Below, one piece after another: positions 1-12,009 of a stretch of 64,000 nt of DNA. The DNA is taken from contig NCGY01000004.1 in NCBI GenBank assembly GCA_002281775.1, forward strand, positions 62,001 to 126,000, read 5' to 3'. A program made the translations under genes and the position numbers. The notes under the pieces were generated by a model. The model saw only the letters and a list, made by a program, of their open reading frames with translations, was not told the DNA's origin and searched no databases. Numbering within the stretch: the stretch's first letter is position 1; every line of letters starts with the position of its first letter. This stretch comes from Hydrogenophilales bacterium 16-64-46. Its GTDB lineage: Bacteria > Pseudomonadota > Gammaproteobacteria > Burkholderiales > Thiobacillaceae.

Positions 1-1754
1 AGGCCTTTCTGGGTAAAGAGAATATCGCCTATCTGCTTGGGCGAGCCCAGGTTGAAGGGCTGGCCGGCTTCCTGATAGGCGCGCTGTTCCAGTTCGAGCA
101 TTTTCTTGCCCAGCTCGCCGCTTTGTACGGCAAGCAGTTGCCGGTCGAGCAGGATGCCGTTGCGCTCCATGCGGAAGAGAATCTCGGCAACCGGCAGTTC
201 GATCTGCCGGTAGACGAAATCGAGTGGACCAGAAGCGGCGATGGCGGGCGCGAGCGCGTCGCGTACGCGCAGCGTCACGTCGGCGTCCTCGGCGGCGTAT
301 TCGGCGGCGCGTTCGATCGCGACTTCCTCGAAACCGATGCGCGCCGCGCCCTTGCCGGTCACATCGTCGTAGCTGAGGGTGGCGAGGCCCAGATGGCGCG
401 TCGCCAGATTGCCGAGTTCGTGCGACTGGTGGGCTTCAAGCACATAGGACTGCAACAGCGTGTCGTCGACGATGCCTGCGAGCCGGATGCCGTGGTTGGC
501 GAAAATGTGACGGTCGTATTTGAGGTGCTGGCCGACGATTTTCGGCGTGGTGTTTTCCAGAACTGGGCGCAGCTTGTCGAGTGCGGCGGCGCGGTCGAGC
601 TGTTCCGGCGCGCCGGCATAGCGGTGTGCCAGCGGCAGGTAGGCGGCAACGCCTGCCTGGGTGGCAAAGGAGATACCGACCAGTTCGGCCTGCATGGGGT
701 TGAGACCCGTGGTCTCGGTGTCGAGCGCAAAGCTCGGGGCGGCCGCGAGTTTGGCGATCCAGCGGTCGAGTGCCGCCGCGTCGAGGATCGTTTCGTAATG
801 TGCACGGTGGTCGCCGCTGTCGTCCTGCTCGGGTGGCGTGATGCTGGCATCCTGGCCAGACGGCGCGGATTCGCCACGCGCGGCGGCGTCGAGGTCGCGC
901 AGCCAGGTGCGGAATTCGTAGCGCGTGTAAAGCGCGCGCAATGCATCGGCGTCGGGTGCGCCGGGTTTCAGATCGTCGAGCGCAAACGGCAGGGCGACGT
1001 CGGTCTTGATCGTGAGCAGCACGCGGGCCTGCGGCAGCCAGTCACGCGCGTCGCGCAGGTTCTCGCCGACCACGCCTTTCACGCTGTCGGCCTCGGCGAC
1101 CAAATGATCCAGCGTGCCGTATTCGGCAAGCCATTTCACGGCGGTCTTGGGGCCGACCTTGGCGACGCCTGGCACGTTGTCGACGCTGTCGCCGATGAGC
1201 GTGAGGTAGTCGACGATGCGTTCGGGCGGTACGCCGAACTTGGCGGTTACGCCGGGGATGTCGAGCGTTTCCTCGCTCATGGTGTTGACCAGCGTGACGT
1301 GCTCGTCGACCAGTTGCGCCATGTCCTTGTCGCCGGTGGAGACGATGCTCTTGATGCCCGCGCGCGCGGCATCGACGACGAGCGTACCGATCACGTCGTC
1401 GGCCTCCACACCGTCTATCATCACCAGCGGCCAGCCTTCGGCGCGCACCGCCTCGTGCAGCGGTTCGATCTGGCTGCGGAGGTCGTCCGGCATCGGCGGC
1501 CGGTTGGCCTTGTAGTCGGGATAGAGATCGTCGCGGAAGGTCTTGCCCTTCGCGTCGAACACGCAGGCGATATAATCCGCCGGGTATTCCCGACGCAGCT
1601 TGCGCAGCATGGAGAGCACGCCGCGCAGCGCGTTGGTGGGCTCGCCCGCCGAGTTGCGCAGGTCGGGCAGGGCGTGAAATGCGCGGTACAGATACGACGA
1701 GCCGTCGACCAGCAAGAGGGTTTTTCCGGTCGGTTTGTTTTTGGAATCGTTCAC
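1..1754 (-). CDS. polA: DNA polymerase I, N-terminal part (runs off the left edge)
   Basis: Reading from a GTG at 1754, about 584 residues are visible before the window ends. The first ~290 residues are the 5'-3' exonuclease/flap domain (LLLVDGSSYLYRAFHALPDL at the start, then VFDAKGKTFRDDLYPDYKAN, GVEADDVIGT, STGDKDMAQLV). A 3'-5' exonuclease-like domain follows, with the DTETTGL motif, and then the entry into the polymerase domain (RMERNGILLD). The enzyme fills repair gaps and removes Okazaki primers. No ATG lies upstream in frame before the divergent gene, so GTG is the only reasonable start. The polymerase active site is outside the window, so full integrity cannot be judged. Confidence 0.95.
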   Translation of the reverse strand, partial: MNDSKNKPTGKTLLLVDGSSYLYRAFHALPDLRNSAGEPTNALRGVLSMLRKLRREYPADYIACVFDAKGKTFRDDLYPDYKANRPPMPDDLRSQIEPLHEAVRAEGWPLVMIDGVEADDVIGTLVVDAARAGIKSIVSTGDKDMAQLVDEHVTLVNTMSEETLDIPGVTAKFGVPPERIVDYLTLIGDSVDNVPGVAKVGPKTAVKWLAEYGTLDHLVAEADSVKGVVGENLRDARDWLPQARVLLTIKTDVALPFALDDLKPGAPDADALRALYTRYEFRTWLRDLDAAARGESAPSGQDASITPPEQDDSGDHRAHYETILDAAALDRWIAKLAAAPSFALDTETTGLNPMQAELVGISFATQAGVAAYLPLAHRYAGAPEQLDRAAALDKLRPVLENTTPKIVGQHLKYDRHIFANHGIRLAGIVDDTLLQSYVLEAHQSHELGNLATRHLGLATLSYDDVTGKGAARIGFEEVAIERAAEYAAEDADVTLRVRDALAPAIAASGPLDFVYRQIELPVAEILFRMERNGILLDRQLLAVQSGELGKKMLELEQRAYQEAGQPFNLGSPKQIGDILFTQKG

Positions 1755-1768
1755 GAGGCGTTCGAAAA

Positions 1769-2497
1769 ATGCACTTGGATAAATTGCCGGAAAGCGCCGA
1801 TCCGACGCGTGCCGCCGAGATCAACTACTCGGCGCGCGAGTCGTGGCGGATGCTGGGGATTATGGCAGAGTTCGTCGAGGCGACCGAACGTCTGGCGAGC
1901 ATCCGCCCGGCGGTGTCGATCTTCGGCAGCGCCCGCACGCCGGCCGATCACGCCTACTACATGCTCACCGAAGACATCGCCCGACGCCTGTCCGACGCGG
2001 GCTTCTCGGTCATCTCGGGCGGCGGCCCCGGCATCATGGAAGCAGCCAACAAGGGTGCCTATTTCGGCAAGTCGCCCAGCGTCGGTCTCAACATCCAGTT
2101 GCCGCACGAACAAAGCGGTAATCAGTATCAGGACATCAGTCAGACCTTCCAGCATTTTTTTGCGCGCAAGGTGATGTTCGTGAAGTTCGCCGCAGCCTAT
2201 GTGGTGATGCCCGGTGGCTTCGGCACGCTGGACGAACTGACCGAAGCACTCACCCTGGTGCAGACCGGCAAGATCCCGCGCATCCCTATCATTCTCGTAG
2301 GCTCGAAATTCTGGGCCGGCTTTGTGGATTGGGTGAAGACCACGCTGGTCGACGAGGGCATGATCTCACCCGAGGATATCGACCTCATGCGCATCATCGA
2401 CGAGCCCGCCGAAGTGGTGGACGCGATCTTCAGTCATTACGAAAAGCGCGGCTTCATGCCCTCGATCGCCGAGCGCGAAATCCAGCTCAATCTGTAG
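1769..2497 (+). CDS. LOG family protein (TIGR00730-type Rossmann fold)
   Basis: A 242-residue protein with both LOG signatures: SGGGPGIMEAANKGA near residue 90 and PGGFGTLDELTEAL near residue 155, the PGGxGTxxE motif. Characterised LOG proteins hydrolyse nucleoside 5'-monophosphates, for example cytokinin riboside monophosphates, to base and ribose 5-phosphate; the bacterial substrate is usually unknown. The ATG at 1769 has a GAGG box at 1755-1758. In-frame upstream starts would lie inside polA and are unlikely. It diverges from polA with only 14 bp between the start codons. Cytosolic, no signal peptide. Confidence 0.9.
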   Translation: MHLDKLPESADPTRAAEINYSARESWRMLGIMAEFVEATERLASIRPAVSIFGSARTPADHAYYMLTEDIARRLSDAGFSVISGGGPGIMEAANKGAYFGKSPSVGLNIQLPHEQSGNQYQDISQTFQHFFARKVMFVKFAAAYVVMPGGFGTLDELTEALTLVQTGKIPRIPIILVGSKFWAGFVDWVKTTLVDEGMISPEDIDLMRIIDEPAEVVDAIFSHYEKRGFMPSIAEREIQLNL

Positions 2498-2542
2498 CAG
2501 CATGACTGAACTACACTAAGACAAGACCTTCCGGAGCCCGCC

Positions 2543-2866
2543 ATGCGCCCCCCCATCCTGATCACGCTGTTCCTGTTTTCCGGCCTGGTGCTGGCCGAGC
2601 CGCCGTCCGACCGCCCGCCCGACCTGAAACCCGTGCCCGACGGCGCACCCGGCCCGGACGACGTGCCCGCCGTCACCATCAAGCCGGGCAATCAGGGGCG
2701 CGTCATCGAATACCGCGCCAACGGCAAGCTCTACATGCTGAAAGTCATCCCCAAGGTCGGCAAGCCGTATTACCTCATCGACGGCAAGGGCGACGGCCAG
2801 TTTGCGCGGCAGGACAGCCTCGATTCCGGGATGCGTCCGCCGATGTGGGTAGTGAAGGAATTCTGA
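2543..2866 (+). CDS. DUF2782 domain-containing small exported protein
   Basis: A 107-residue protein with a short Sec-type signal (MRPPILITLFLFSGLVLAEP), a proline-rich linker and a basic, compact domain ending in a tryptophan-containing tail (MRPPMWVVKEF). This matches the DUF2782 family, small periplasmic proteins often encoded near polA in beta- and gammaproteobacteria. Function is unknown. It follows the LOG gene by 45 bp on the same strand and may be co-transcribed with it and the next membrane protein. Confidence 0.8.
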   Translation: MRPPILITLFLFSGLVLAEPPSDRPPDLKPVPDGAPGPDDVPAVTIKPGNQGRVIEYRANGKLYMLKVIPKVGKPYYLIDGKGDGQFARQDSLDSGMRPPMWVVKEF

Positions 2867-2915
2867 CGCCGTCTGCGCACGCAAGCCGCTGCCCGGCTCG
2901 GGTAGAATCCGCCGC

Positions 2916-3698
2916 ATGAATGCCGACCCGAACCAGGACATCCCCCGCAAACTGCCCGCATCGCATGGCTTTCAATGGGTCAACACGGGGTTCCGTTTCT
3001 ACCGCAGGAATCCCCTGTTGCTGTCCGCAGCCTTTGGCGTGATCTTTGGTGTGGTGATGGCCCTGGGGCTGATCCCCGGCATAGGCGGCGCGCTCTCCGA
3101 TCTGGTGTGGCCGCTGGCCGTGGCGGGGTTCATGGCCGCGTTTCGTGCGCTGGACGACGGCCGCGAACTGGAACTGCCGAACTTCCTGGCCGGGGCTCAG
3201 GGGCCAGCCCTGCCGCTGATGAGCATCGGCGCCGTGCAGCTCCTCGCCATGCTGGTCATCGGCAAGATCATGCTCAGCATGGGCTTCGACCCGCAGGCGC
3301 TGATGGAAGTCGCGCAGCGCGGCGACGCCACGCCGCAGGACATGCAGGTCGTGCTCAACCAGTCCCTGCCTGCCGTGTTCACCGGGCTGCTGCTGTTTGC
3401 CCCGCTGATGATGGCGACCTGGTTCGCCCCCGCCCTCATCCTGTTCGGCGGCGCGCGACCCATGACCGCGCTGGGCGTGAGCCTCAAGGCCGTCGCCCGC
3501 AACTGGGCCCCCATGCTGGTGAACAGCCTGGCGCTGGGGCTGTTGCTGTTCGTCTCCGCGCTGGTACCTTTCCTGCTGGGCCTGCTGGTGGCGATGCCGG
3601 TGCTGTTCGGCTCGCTGTATGCCTCGTATCAGGCGATTTTTGCCGTGTGGGCGGACGAGGCGCCGGCCGGCGATCAGGCCGCCGACAACTTGGCGTAA
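2916..3698 (+). CDS. BPSS1780-family integral membrane protein
   Basis: A 260-residue protein with a soluble N-terminal stretch (SHGFQWVNTGFRFYRRNPLL) and about five to six hydrophobic segments. The N-terminal GFQWVNTGFRFY-type motif is typical of the BPSS1780 family of betaproteobacterial inner-membrane proteins, whose role is not established. It is the last gene of the plus-strand run from the LOG gene. Its 3' end overlaps the 3' end of the convergent uvrD by 25 bp. Confidence 0.75.
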   Translation: MNADPNQDIPRKLPASHGFQWVNTGFRFYRRNPLLLSAAFGVIFGVVMALGLIPGIGGALSDLVWPLAVAGFMAAFRALDDGRELELPNFLAGAQGPALPLMSIGAVQLLAMLVIGKIMLSMGFDPQALMEVAQRGDATPQDMQVVLNQSLPAVFTGLLLFAPLMMATWFAPALILFGGARPMTALGVSLKAVARNWAPMLVNSLALGLLLFVSALVPFLLGLLVAMPVLFGSLYASYQAIFAVWADEAPAGDQAADNLA

Positions 3699-5803
3699 GC
3701 CAGCGCCAGCCACTTCGTCCCGGCGTCGCGGAATTTCACCTGCACCCGCGCGTCGCTGCCGCGCCCCTCGAAATCGATGATGATGCCGGTACCGAATTTG
3801 GCGTGGGCCACGCTTTGTCCCACGCGATAACCGGTGTCGTTGCTGGCCTCGCGCGCGCGCGGGGCTGAGGGGCTGTAGGCGGCGACCGGACTTTCGGCCT
3901 TGCGGTTGAGATGCAGCAGCACCTGCTCCGGCAGTTCGTCGAGAAAGCGTGAAGGCAGGCCGTAGCGGACCTGCCCGTGCAGCATGCGCGACTGCGCGTG
4001 CGACAGATACAGCCGTCGCCGCGCGCGGGTGATCGCCACATACATCAGGCGGCGCTCCTCTTCCAGACCGTTTTCCTCGTGCGCGCTCTGCTCGTGCGGG
4101 AACAGGCTTTCTTCCAGGCCGGTGATGAACACCGTGTGGAATTCCAGACCCTTGGCGGCGTGTACGGTCATCAGCTGCAACGCGTCGTGGCCGGCACCGG
4201 CCTGGTGTTCGCCGGCTTCGAGCGCGGCGTGGGCCAGAAACGATTCCAGGGTTTTGTCCTCGGCCTCTTCGCCGCTGTCCCCTTCTTCAAACAGCGCGGC
4301 GGCGTTGACCAGTTCATTGAGGTTTTCCAGCCGGTCGGCACCGTCCTTGTCGGCGCGGTAGAAGTCCGCCAGGCCGGAGGCCTCGATGACGTGGTCGATG
4401 ACTTCATGCAGCGGCAGGTCGGCGGTGGCTTGCTTGATGTCCTCGACCAGTTTGGCAAAACCGGCGACCTTGCCGCCGCTGGTGCAGGCCGTCTGCCACA
4501 GACTCGCGCCCGAACGTGCGGCGGTGTCGGCCAACAGCTCCAGCGTGCGTGCGCCGATGCCGCGCGTGGGGAAATTGACCACGCGCAGAAACGCGCCGTC
4601 GTCTTCCGGATTGGTCATCAGGCGCAGGTAGGCGAGCGCGTGCTTGATCTCCTGGCGTTCGAAAAACCGCAGCCCGCCGTAGACGCGATAGGCCACGCCG
4701 GCGGAGAACAGCGCATGTTCCAGCACGCGCGACTGCGCGTTGGAGCGATACAGCAGCGCCATGTCGGAAAACGCCACCCCTTCGCGGTTGAGCGTCTTGG
4801 CTTCATCCACCACGAAGCTCGCTTCCTCCTGATCCGAATACGCAACGAAAACGCGGATCGGCTCGCCCTCGCCCTCGGCCGTCCACAGATTCTTGCCGAG
4901 CCGGTGCGCGTTCTGCGCGATGAGCGTGTTGGCGGCGGTGAGAATGTGGCCGTGGCTGCGGTAGTTCTGCTCCAGCTTGATGACGTTGCCGTGTGCGAAC
5001 TCGCGCTCGAACGCGGCCATGTTGGCGGTGTCCGCACCGCGGAAGGCGTAGATCGACTGGTCGTCGTCACCCACCGCGAAGAGCGCCGCCTGCGGCCCGG
5101 CGAAGAGCTTGAGCCAGCGGTACTGCAGGACGTTGGTGTCCTGGAATTCGTCGACCAGGATGTGTTTGAAGCGATCGCGGTAGTGTTCGCGCAGCGGTTC
5201 GTTGCGATATAGCAATTCGTAGGAACGCAGCAGCAGTTCGGGGAAATCCGCCACGCCTTCGCGCTGGCACTGCGCGTCGTAGGCCTCGAACAGTTCGGCC
5301 ATGCGCATCGAATATTCGTCGAAGGCCTCGGCGTCGCGCGCCCGGCGGCCGGCCTCCTTGTGGCCGTTGATGAACCACTGCACCTTCTTCGGCTCGTATT
5401 TCTCCGTGTCAACGTTCAGCGACTTCATCAGGCGCTTGATTGCCGAGAGCTGGTCGGCCGAATCGAGAATCTGGAAGGTCTGCGGCAGCCCGGCTTCGCG
5501 CCAGTGGGTACGCAACAGCCGGTTGGCCAGGCCGTGGAACGTGCCGACCCACATGCCGCGTGTGTTAATCGGCAGCATCGCCGAAATGCGCGTCAGCATC
5601 TCCTTCGCCGCCTTGTTGGTGAAGGTCACGGCCAGGATGCCGTGCGGCGACACCTGCTGCGACTGGATCAGCCACACAATGCGCGTGGTGAGCACCCGCG
5701 TCTTGCCCGAACCCGCCCCCGCCAAAATCAGCGCCGACTCGCGCGGCAGCGTCACGGCGGCGCGTTGTTCGGGGTTCAGGTGTTCCAGTAGGAGGGCGGA
5801 CAT
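3674..5803 (-). CDS. uvrD: DNA helicase II (UvrD/Rep superfamily 1)
   Basis: A 709-residue SF1A helicase. It starts at the ATG at 5803 (MSALLLEHLNPEQRAAV), where homology begins; longer in-frame starts to 6115 read through non-coding sequence. Visible motifs are Walker A AGAGSGKT, motif II VDEFQDTN, motif III GDDDQSIYAFRGAD, motif IV QNYRSHGHILTAAN, motif V TVHAAKGLEF and motif VI YVAITRARRRLYL. The last ~50 residues (YRVGQSVAHAKFGTGIIIDF) form the PcrA/UvrD Tudor-like C-terminal module. The enzyme unwinds DNA in nucleotide-excision and mismatch repair. Confidence 0.95.
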   Translation of the reverse strand: MSALLLEHLNPEQRAAVTLPRESALILAGAGSGKTRVLTTRIVWLIQSQQVSPHGILAVTFTNKAAKEMLTRISAMLPINTRGMWVGTFHGLANRLLRTHWREAGLPQTFQILDSADQLSAIKRLMKSLNVDTEKYEPKKVQWFINGHKEAGRRARDAEAFDEYSMRMAELFEAYDAQCQREGVADFPELLLRSYELLYRNEPLREHYRDRFKHILVDEFQDTNVLQYRWLKLFAGPQAALFAVGDDDQSIYAFRGADTANMAAFEREFAHGNVIKLEQNYRSHGHILTAANTLIAQNAHRLGKNLWTAEGEGEPIRVFVAYSDQEEASFVVDEAKTLNREGVAFSDMALLYRSNAQSRVLEHALFSAGVAYRVYGGLRFFERQEIKHALAYLRLMTNPEDDGAFLRVVNFPTRGIGARTLELLADTAARSGASLWQTACTSGGKVAGFAKLVEDIKQATADLPLHEVIDHVIEASGLADFYRADKDGADRLENLNELVNAAALFEEGDSGEEAEDKTLESFLAHAALEAGEHQAGAGHDALQLMTVHAAKGLEFHTVFITGLEESLFPHEQSAHEENGLEEERRLMYVAITRARRRLYLSHAQSRMLHGQVRYGLPSRFLDELPEQVLLHLNRKAESPVAAYSPSAPRAREASNDTGYRVGQSVAHAKFGTGIIIDFEGRGSDARVQVKFRDAGTKWLALAYAKLSAA

Positions 5804-6028
5804 GCAAAGCAGGATCGGGACATCAGCAGGAATTATAAGGGCGGGCCTGCATGATCGGGCCTCAGGGCGGATGCCGTGTCGCGATCCGACCCGTATATGG
5901 CAGCACCTGGGCGGGGGGGTTCTCAGGCGGGGCGGCCATCTTCTGCGTCCGGGCCTGTTCGAGTTGGGTTGCTTGGCGTCGGCTGGCGCAGTGTTCGCGC
6001 CTGATTTCAGGCGGTATGGCAGTGATTT

Positions 6029-6090
6029 CGTAAAAAAATTATCAATAAAAACAATTAATTGACTGTCGTCTACAACTAAAGTTGTATATC
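6029..6090 (+). promoter_or_regulatory. AT-rich UP-like element with candidate sigma-70 promoter
   Basis: A strikingly AT-rich stretch at 6029-6058 in otherwise GC-rich DNA runs directly into TTGACT (6059-6064), a good -35 hexamer. The -10 is less certain (TTGTAT or TGTATA around 6082-6088). An inverted repeat TACAAC-N4-GTTGTA at 6071-6086 overlaps the spacer and -10 and could bind a repressor. No long coding region starts immediately downstream, so the promoter probably serves the candidate small RNA at 6091-6213 and perhaps the NUDIX gene. Confidence 0.45.
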
Positions 6091-6213
6091 CAAAATGCAC
6101 CAGCCTTCGTAGCATGGGGGTGCTTGCTGCCTGTTAGCAAGCAGGAAGTTCTCCGCAACGAGGGGCGTGTCTCCTCCATTCGGCCGGGTTCGCAAGAACC
6201 CGGCATTTTTTTG
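6091..6213 (+). ncRNA. Candidate small RNA (two hairpins plus intrinsic terminator)
   Basis: Between uvrD and the NUDIX gene lies a unit of about 120 nt. It holds a perfect 8-bp hairpin (TGCTTGCT 6121-6128 / AGCAAGCA 6136-6143, 7-nt loop), a single-stranded linker, then a 9-bp GC-rich hairpin with a GCAA loop and a T-run. It is preceded by an AT-rich promoter-like region. No convincing small ORF explains the conservation-like structure. No Rfam family is recognised by eye. An alternative reading is a leader/attenuator of the NUDIX gene. Confidence 0.4.
6183..6213 (+). terminator. Rho-independent terminator upstream of the NUDIX gene
   Basis: Perfect stem GCCGGGTTC (6183-6191) / GAACCCGGC (6196-6204) with a GCAA tetraloop, followed by A and seven T residues. 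It lies upstream, not downstream, of the nearest plus-strand gene, which implies a separate short transcript ending here or attenuation of the NUDIX gene. Confidence 0.85.
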
Positions 6214-6246
6214 TCTGGAATTTCCGGGGCGGCTATCATCCCGTGC

Positions 6247-6804
6247 ATGAAAACCGACGCCTCCGACCTCACCGAAACCCAGCTCGATTCCGAAACCGTC
6301 TTCCAGGGCCGGCTCATGCACGTCAAGCGCGACCGCGTACGCCTGCCCAACGGTGGCGAATCGACCCGCGAATACATCGTGCATCCCGGTGCCGTCGTCG
6401 TCCTCCCTGTGTTCGAGAACGGCGACGTGTTGCTCGAACGCCAGCACCGCTACCCCCTGCACCGCGACTTTATCGAGTTTCCCGCCGGCAAGATCGACCC
6501 CGCCGAATCCGACCTCGCCTGCGCGCAGCGCGAATTACAGGAAGAAACCGGGTTTACCGCCAGCGAATGGCGCGAAGTCACCACCATCTACCCGTGCATT
6601 GGCTACTCGGACGAGCGGCTGGCGTTTTATCTGGCGCGCGGATTGAGCGAGGGTGAACACGGCCGCGACCATGACGAATTCCTCGAAGTGTTCCGCCTGC
6701 CATTTGCCGAAGCGATGCAGTGGGTGCGCGACGGGCGGATTTGTGAGACGAAGACGGTGATCGGGATGTTCTGGCTTGAAAAACTGCTCGAACAAGGCTG
6801 GTAG
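6247..6804 (+). CDS. NUDIX hydrolase, ADP-ribose pyrophosphatase type
   Basis: A 185-residue protein carrying a full Nudix box, G-x5-E-x7-REL-x-EE-x-GF, at about residues 80-102 (GKIDPAESDLACAQ then RELQEETGF). The N-terminal strand-rich region (FQGRLMHVKRDRVRLPNGG) and overall length fit the ADP-ribose pyrophosphatase (NudF-like) subfamily, which hydrolyses ADP-ribose and related nucleotide sugars. The ATG at 6247 lies 34 bp behind the intrinsic terminator. Substrate assignment within the family is inference. Confidence 0.85.
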   Translation: MKTDASDLTETQLDSETVFQGRLMHVKRDRVRLPNGGESTREYIVHPGAVVVLPVFENGDVLLERQHRYPLHRDFIEFPAGKIDPAESDLACAQRELQEETGFTASEWREVTTIYPCIGYSDERLAFYLARGLSEGEHGRDHDEFLEVFRLPFAEAMQWVRDGRICETKTVIGMFWLEKLLEQGW

Positions 6805-6989
6805 GTAGAGTGCATGTCCATGCCTCTCCGAGTCCTCACAAGCATAGGTGCCTTTTTCGGTGCCTGGCTGCAACCCATCGTGGCGCTCGGCTTTGCCGCC
6901 TGGGTTGCGCATCGCATCTGGCGGGGGCTCGACGTCGCCAGCGACGGCAGCCTGGCAATCCACGAGGGCATGGGTGCGGCCATCCCCTG

Positions 6990-8186
6990 CTATGGCTTCT
7001 CAGGAGAGCGTTGTGATATGGCTTCAGACAAAAGTTTAACGACCTTTTTGAAATGTTTATCTCTGGCGTATTCAAGCGCGGATTTTCCTAGGTGCTTGGC
7101 GCTTGGGTCAGCCCCCGCTGAAATCAAAGCATTGACCAAGCGCAGCGCAGTTTCTTCGCCTGTAGATTGAATTGCCCAGATGATTCTTGGCTCTGCACAA
7201 TTTGGATCTGCTGCTGTTTTGTCCCAGTTGGTTTTGTATCGGCCCATGAGATCGATATAGCGTAGATCATCAAATTGGATGGTGGCCATGTACGAGGGCA
7301 AGAATCCACGACTGGTTTCCAGATTTGAATCGGCTCCATGCTCAAGTAGCCACTCTGTGGCTTCGAAGTTATCTTGTGCCAGCGCCATGAAAAGTGCTGT
7401 AACCCCTCGCTCATCGTAGCCATTAATGTTTGCGCCCAGCTGAATGGCCTGCTTGAGCTGCTCTAACTCTCCATATTCAGCGGCTAGTATTAGGCGCCGT
7501 GTCGGCGGAAGTTCCGAGTAAGGGATATAAGGCCGAAAATCAATGATCTGAGGCGGTGTTTGAGTGATACCACCGAGACCAACAGTCAGCTTGTTCGGTT
7601 CACTGAATGTGTGCGGGATTAACAGCAAATTCAGGTTGGAGCCTTGCGTATGGCCTTTAAGTACGCGGCCACTGAGGTCGTATTTGACCTCTCTGCAGGG
7701 ATCGTGAAATCCACCACGCCAGTTCTCGCCCAACATCTTGTCACCGGCGGCCACAAAAATGACAGCGCAGCCTAAGTATTGGCTTACCAAGCTGGCCACT
7801 AGAAATTCATCATTGACGGAGCGGAGGGGGTTGAGAAGCAGAGCTTCGTTAAATGGTTTCAACAGACTTGCAAAGGCATTTCCATGCGCACGCGCTGCGA
7901 TTTCCAAAGCGATTTGTAACTCGTTGCCGTAAGGGTCGGCCAGTGATTTGAAGTTCGAGGTGAGATGCAAAATATCTTCAGGCTTGCGACGGTAGATCAT
8001 TACGCCATGCCCGTTCCAGTCCACTTGAATTAAATGACCTGGAAGAATGTTGCTGACATCGACCTCTACATCTTGAGGGTTCTCGAACTTTGATCCGTAT
8101 CCAGCACTACAGACTCCTGCATGGCTCAGTACGAGCAAAGAGACCGATATGTAGGCGATGTTTGCTGACCAGTATTTCATACGCAT
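6990..8186 (-). CDS. Secreted protein: cluster-less bc1-type Rieske fold fused to ankyrin repeats
   Basis: A 398-residue protein with a Sec signal peptide (residues 1-28). Residues ~38-205 follow the cytochrome bc1 Rieske subunit almost motif for motif: VEVDVSNILPGHLIQVDW, RSVNDEFLVASLVSQYLGC, NWRGGF, KYDLSGRVLKG. All four [2Fe-2S] ligands are replaced: the CTH motif reads S135-Q-Y137 and the CPCH motif reads D162-P-C164-R165. The two disulfide cysteines, C140 and C164, remain. Residues ~225-390 are ankyrin repeats (RRLILAAEYGELEQLKQAI, VTALFMALAQDNFEATEWLL, then VNALISAGADPSAKHLGKSA). It is less GC-rich than its neighbours. The start codon directly abuts the metH stop (TGA-ATG). An alternative start is the ATG at 8180. 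Function unknown; a periplasmic protein-binding scaffold is inferred. Confidence 0.8.
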   Translation of the reverse strand: MRMKYWSANIAYISVSLLVLSHAGVCSAGYGSKFENPQDVEVDVSNILPGHLIQVDWNGHGVMIYRRKPEDILHLTSNFKSLADPYGNELQIALEIAARAHGNAFASLLKPFNEALLLNPLRSVNDEFLVASLVSQYLGCAVIFVAAGDKMLGENWRGGFHDPCREVKYDLSGRVLKGHTQGSNLNLLLIPHTFSEPNKLTVGLGGITQTPPQIIDFRPYIPYSELPPTRRLILAAEYGELEQLKQAIQLGANINGYDERGVTALFMALAQDNFEATEWLLEHGADSNLETSRGFLPSYMATIQFDDLRYIDLMGRYKTNWDKTAADPNCAEPRIIWAIQSTGEETALRLVNALISAGADPSAKHLGKSALEYARDKHFKKVVKLLSEAISQRSPEKP

Positions 8187-11897
<3,711 letters not shown>

Positions 11898-12009
11898 AGA
11901 CAGGCAGCCGGTCATTATATTCGCTGGCTGACAGTGCGTCCGGGAGTGCTATGGCAAGGATTGTCCCCCCTGCGGGTGCCCGATAGGGCGCATCTGCGCC
12001 CATCCGAAG

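Noticed and set aside
123..2174. Long plus-strand open frame over polA and the LOG gene
   Set aside because: It lies antisense to polA and out of frame with LOG, follows GC-rich codon shadowing and has no domain; the same holds for the long antisense frames over metH, the mgd/mgs genes, the carboxylase and the GGDEF-EAL gene.
6814..7170. 118-residue ORF on the plus strand after the NUDIX gene
   Set aside because: Its second half is antisense to the Rieske-ankyrin gene and nothing supports a full protein; kept only as a low-interest truncated-gene hypothesis.
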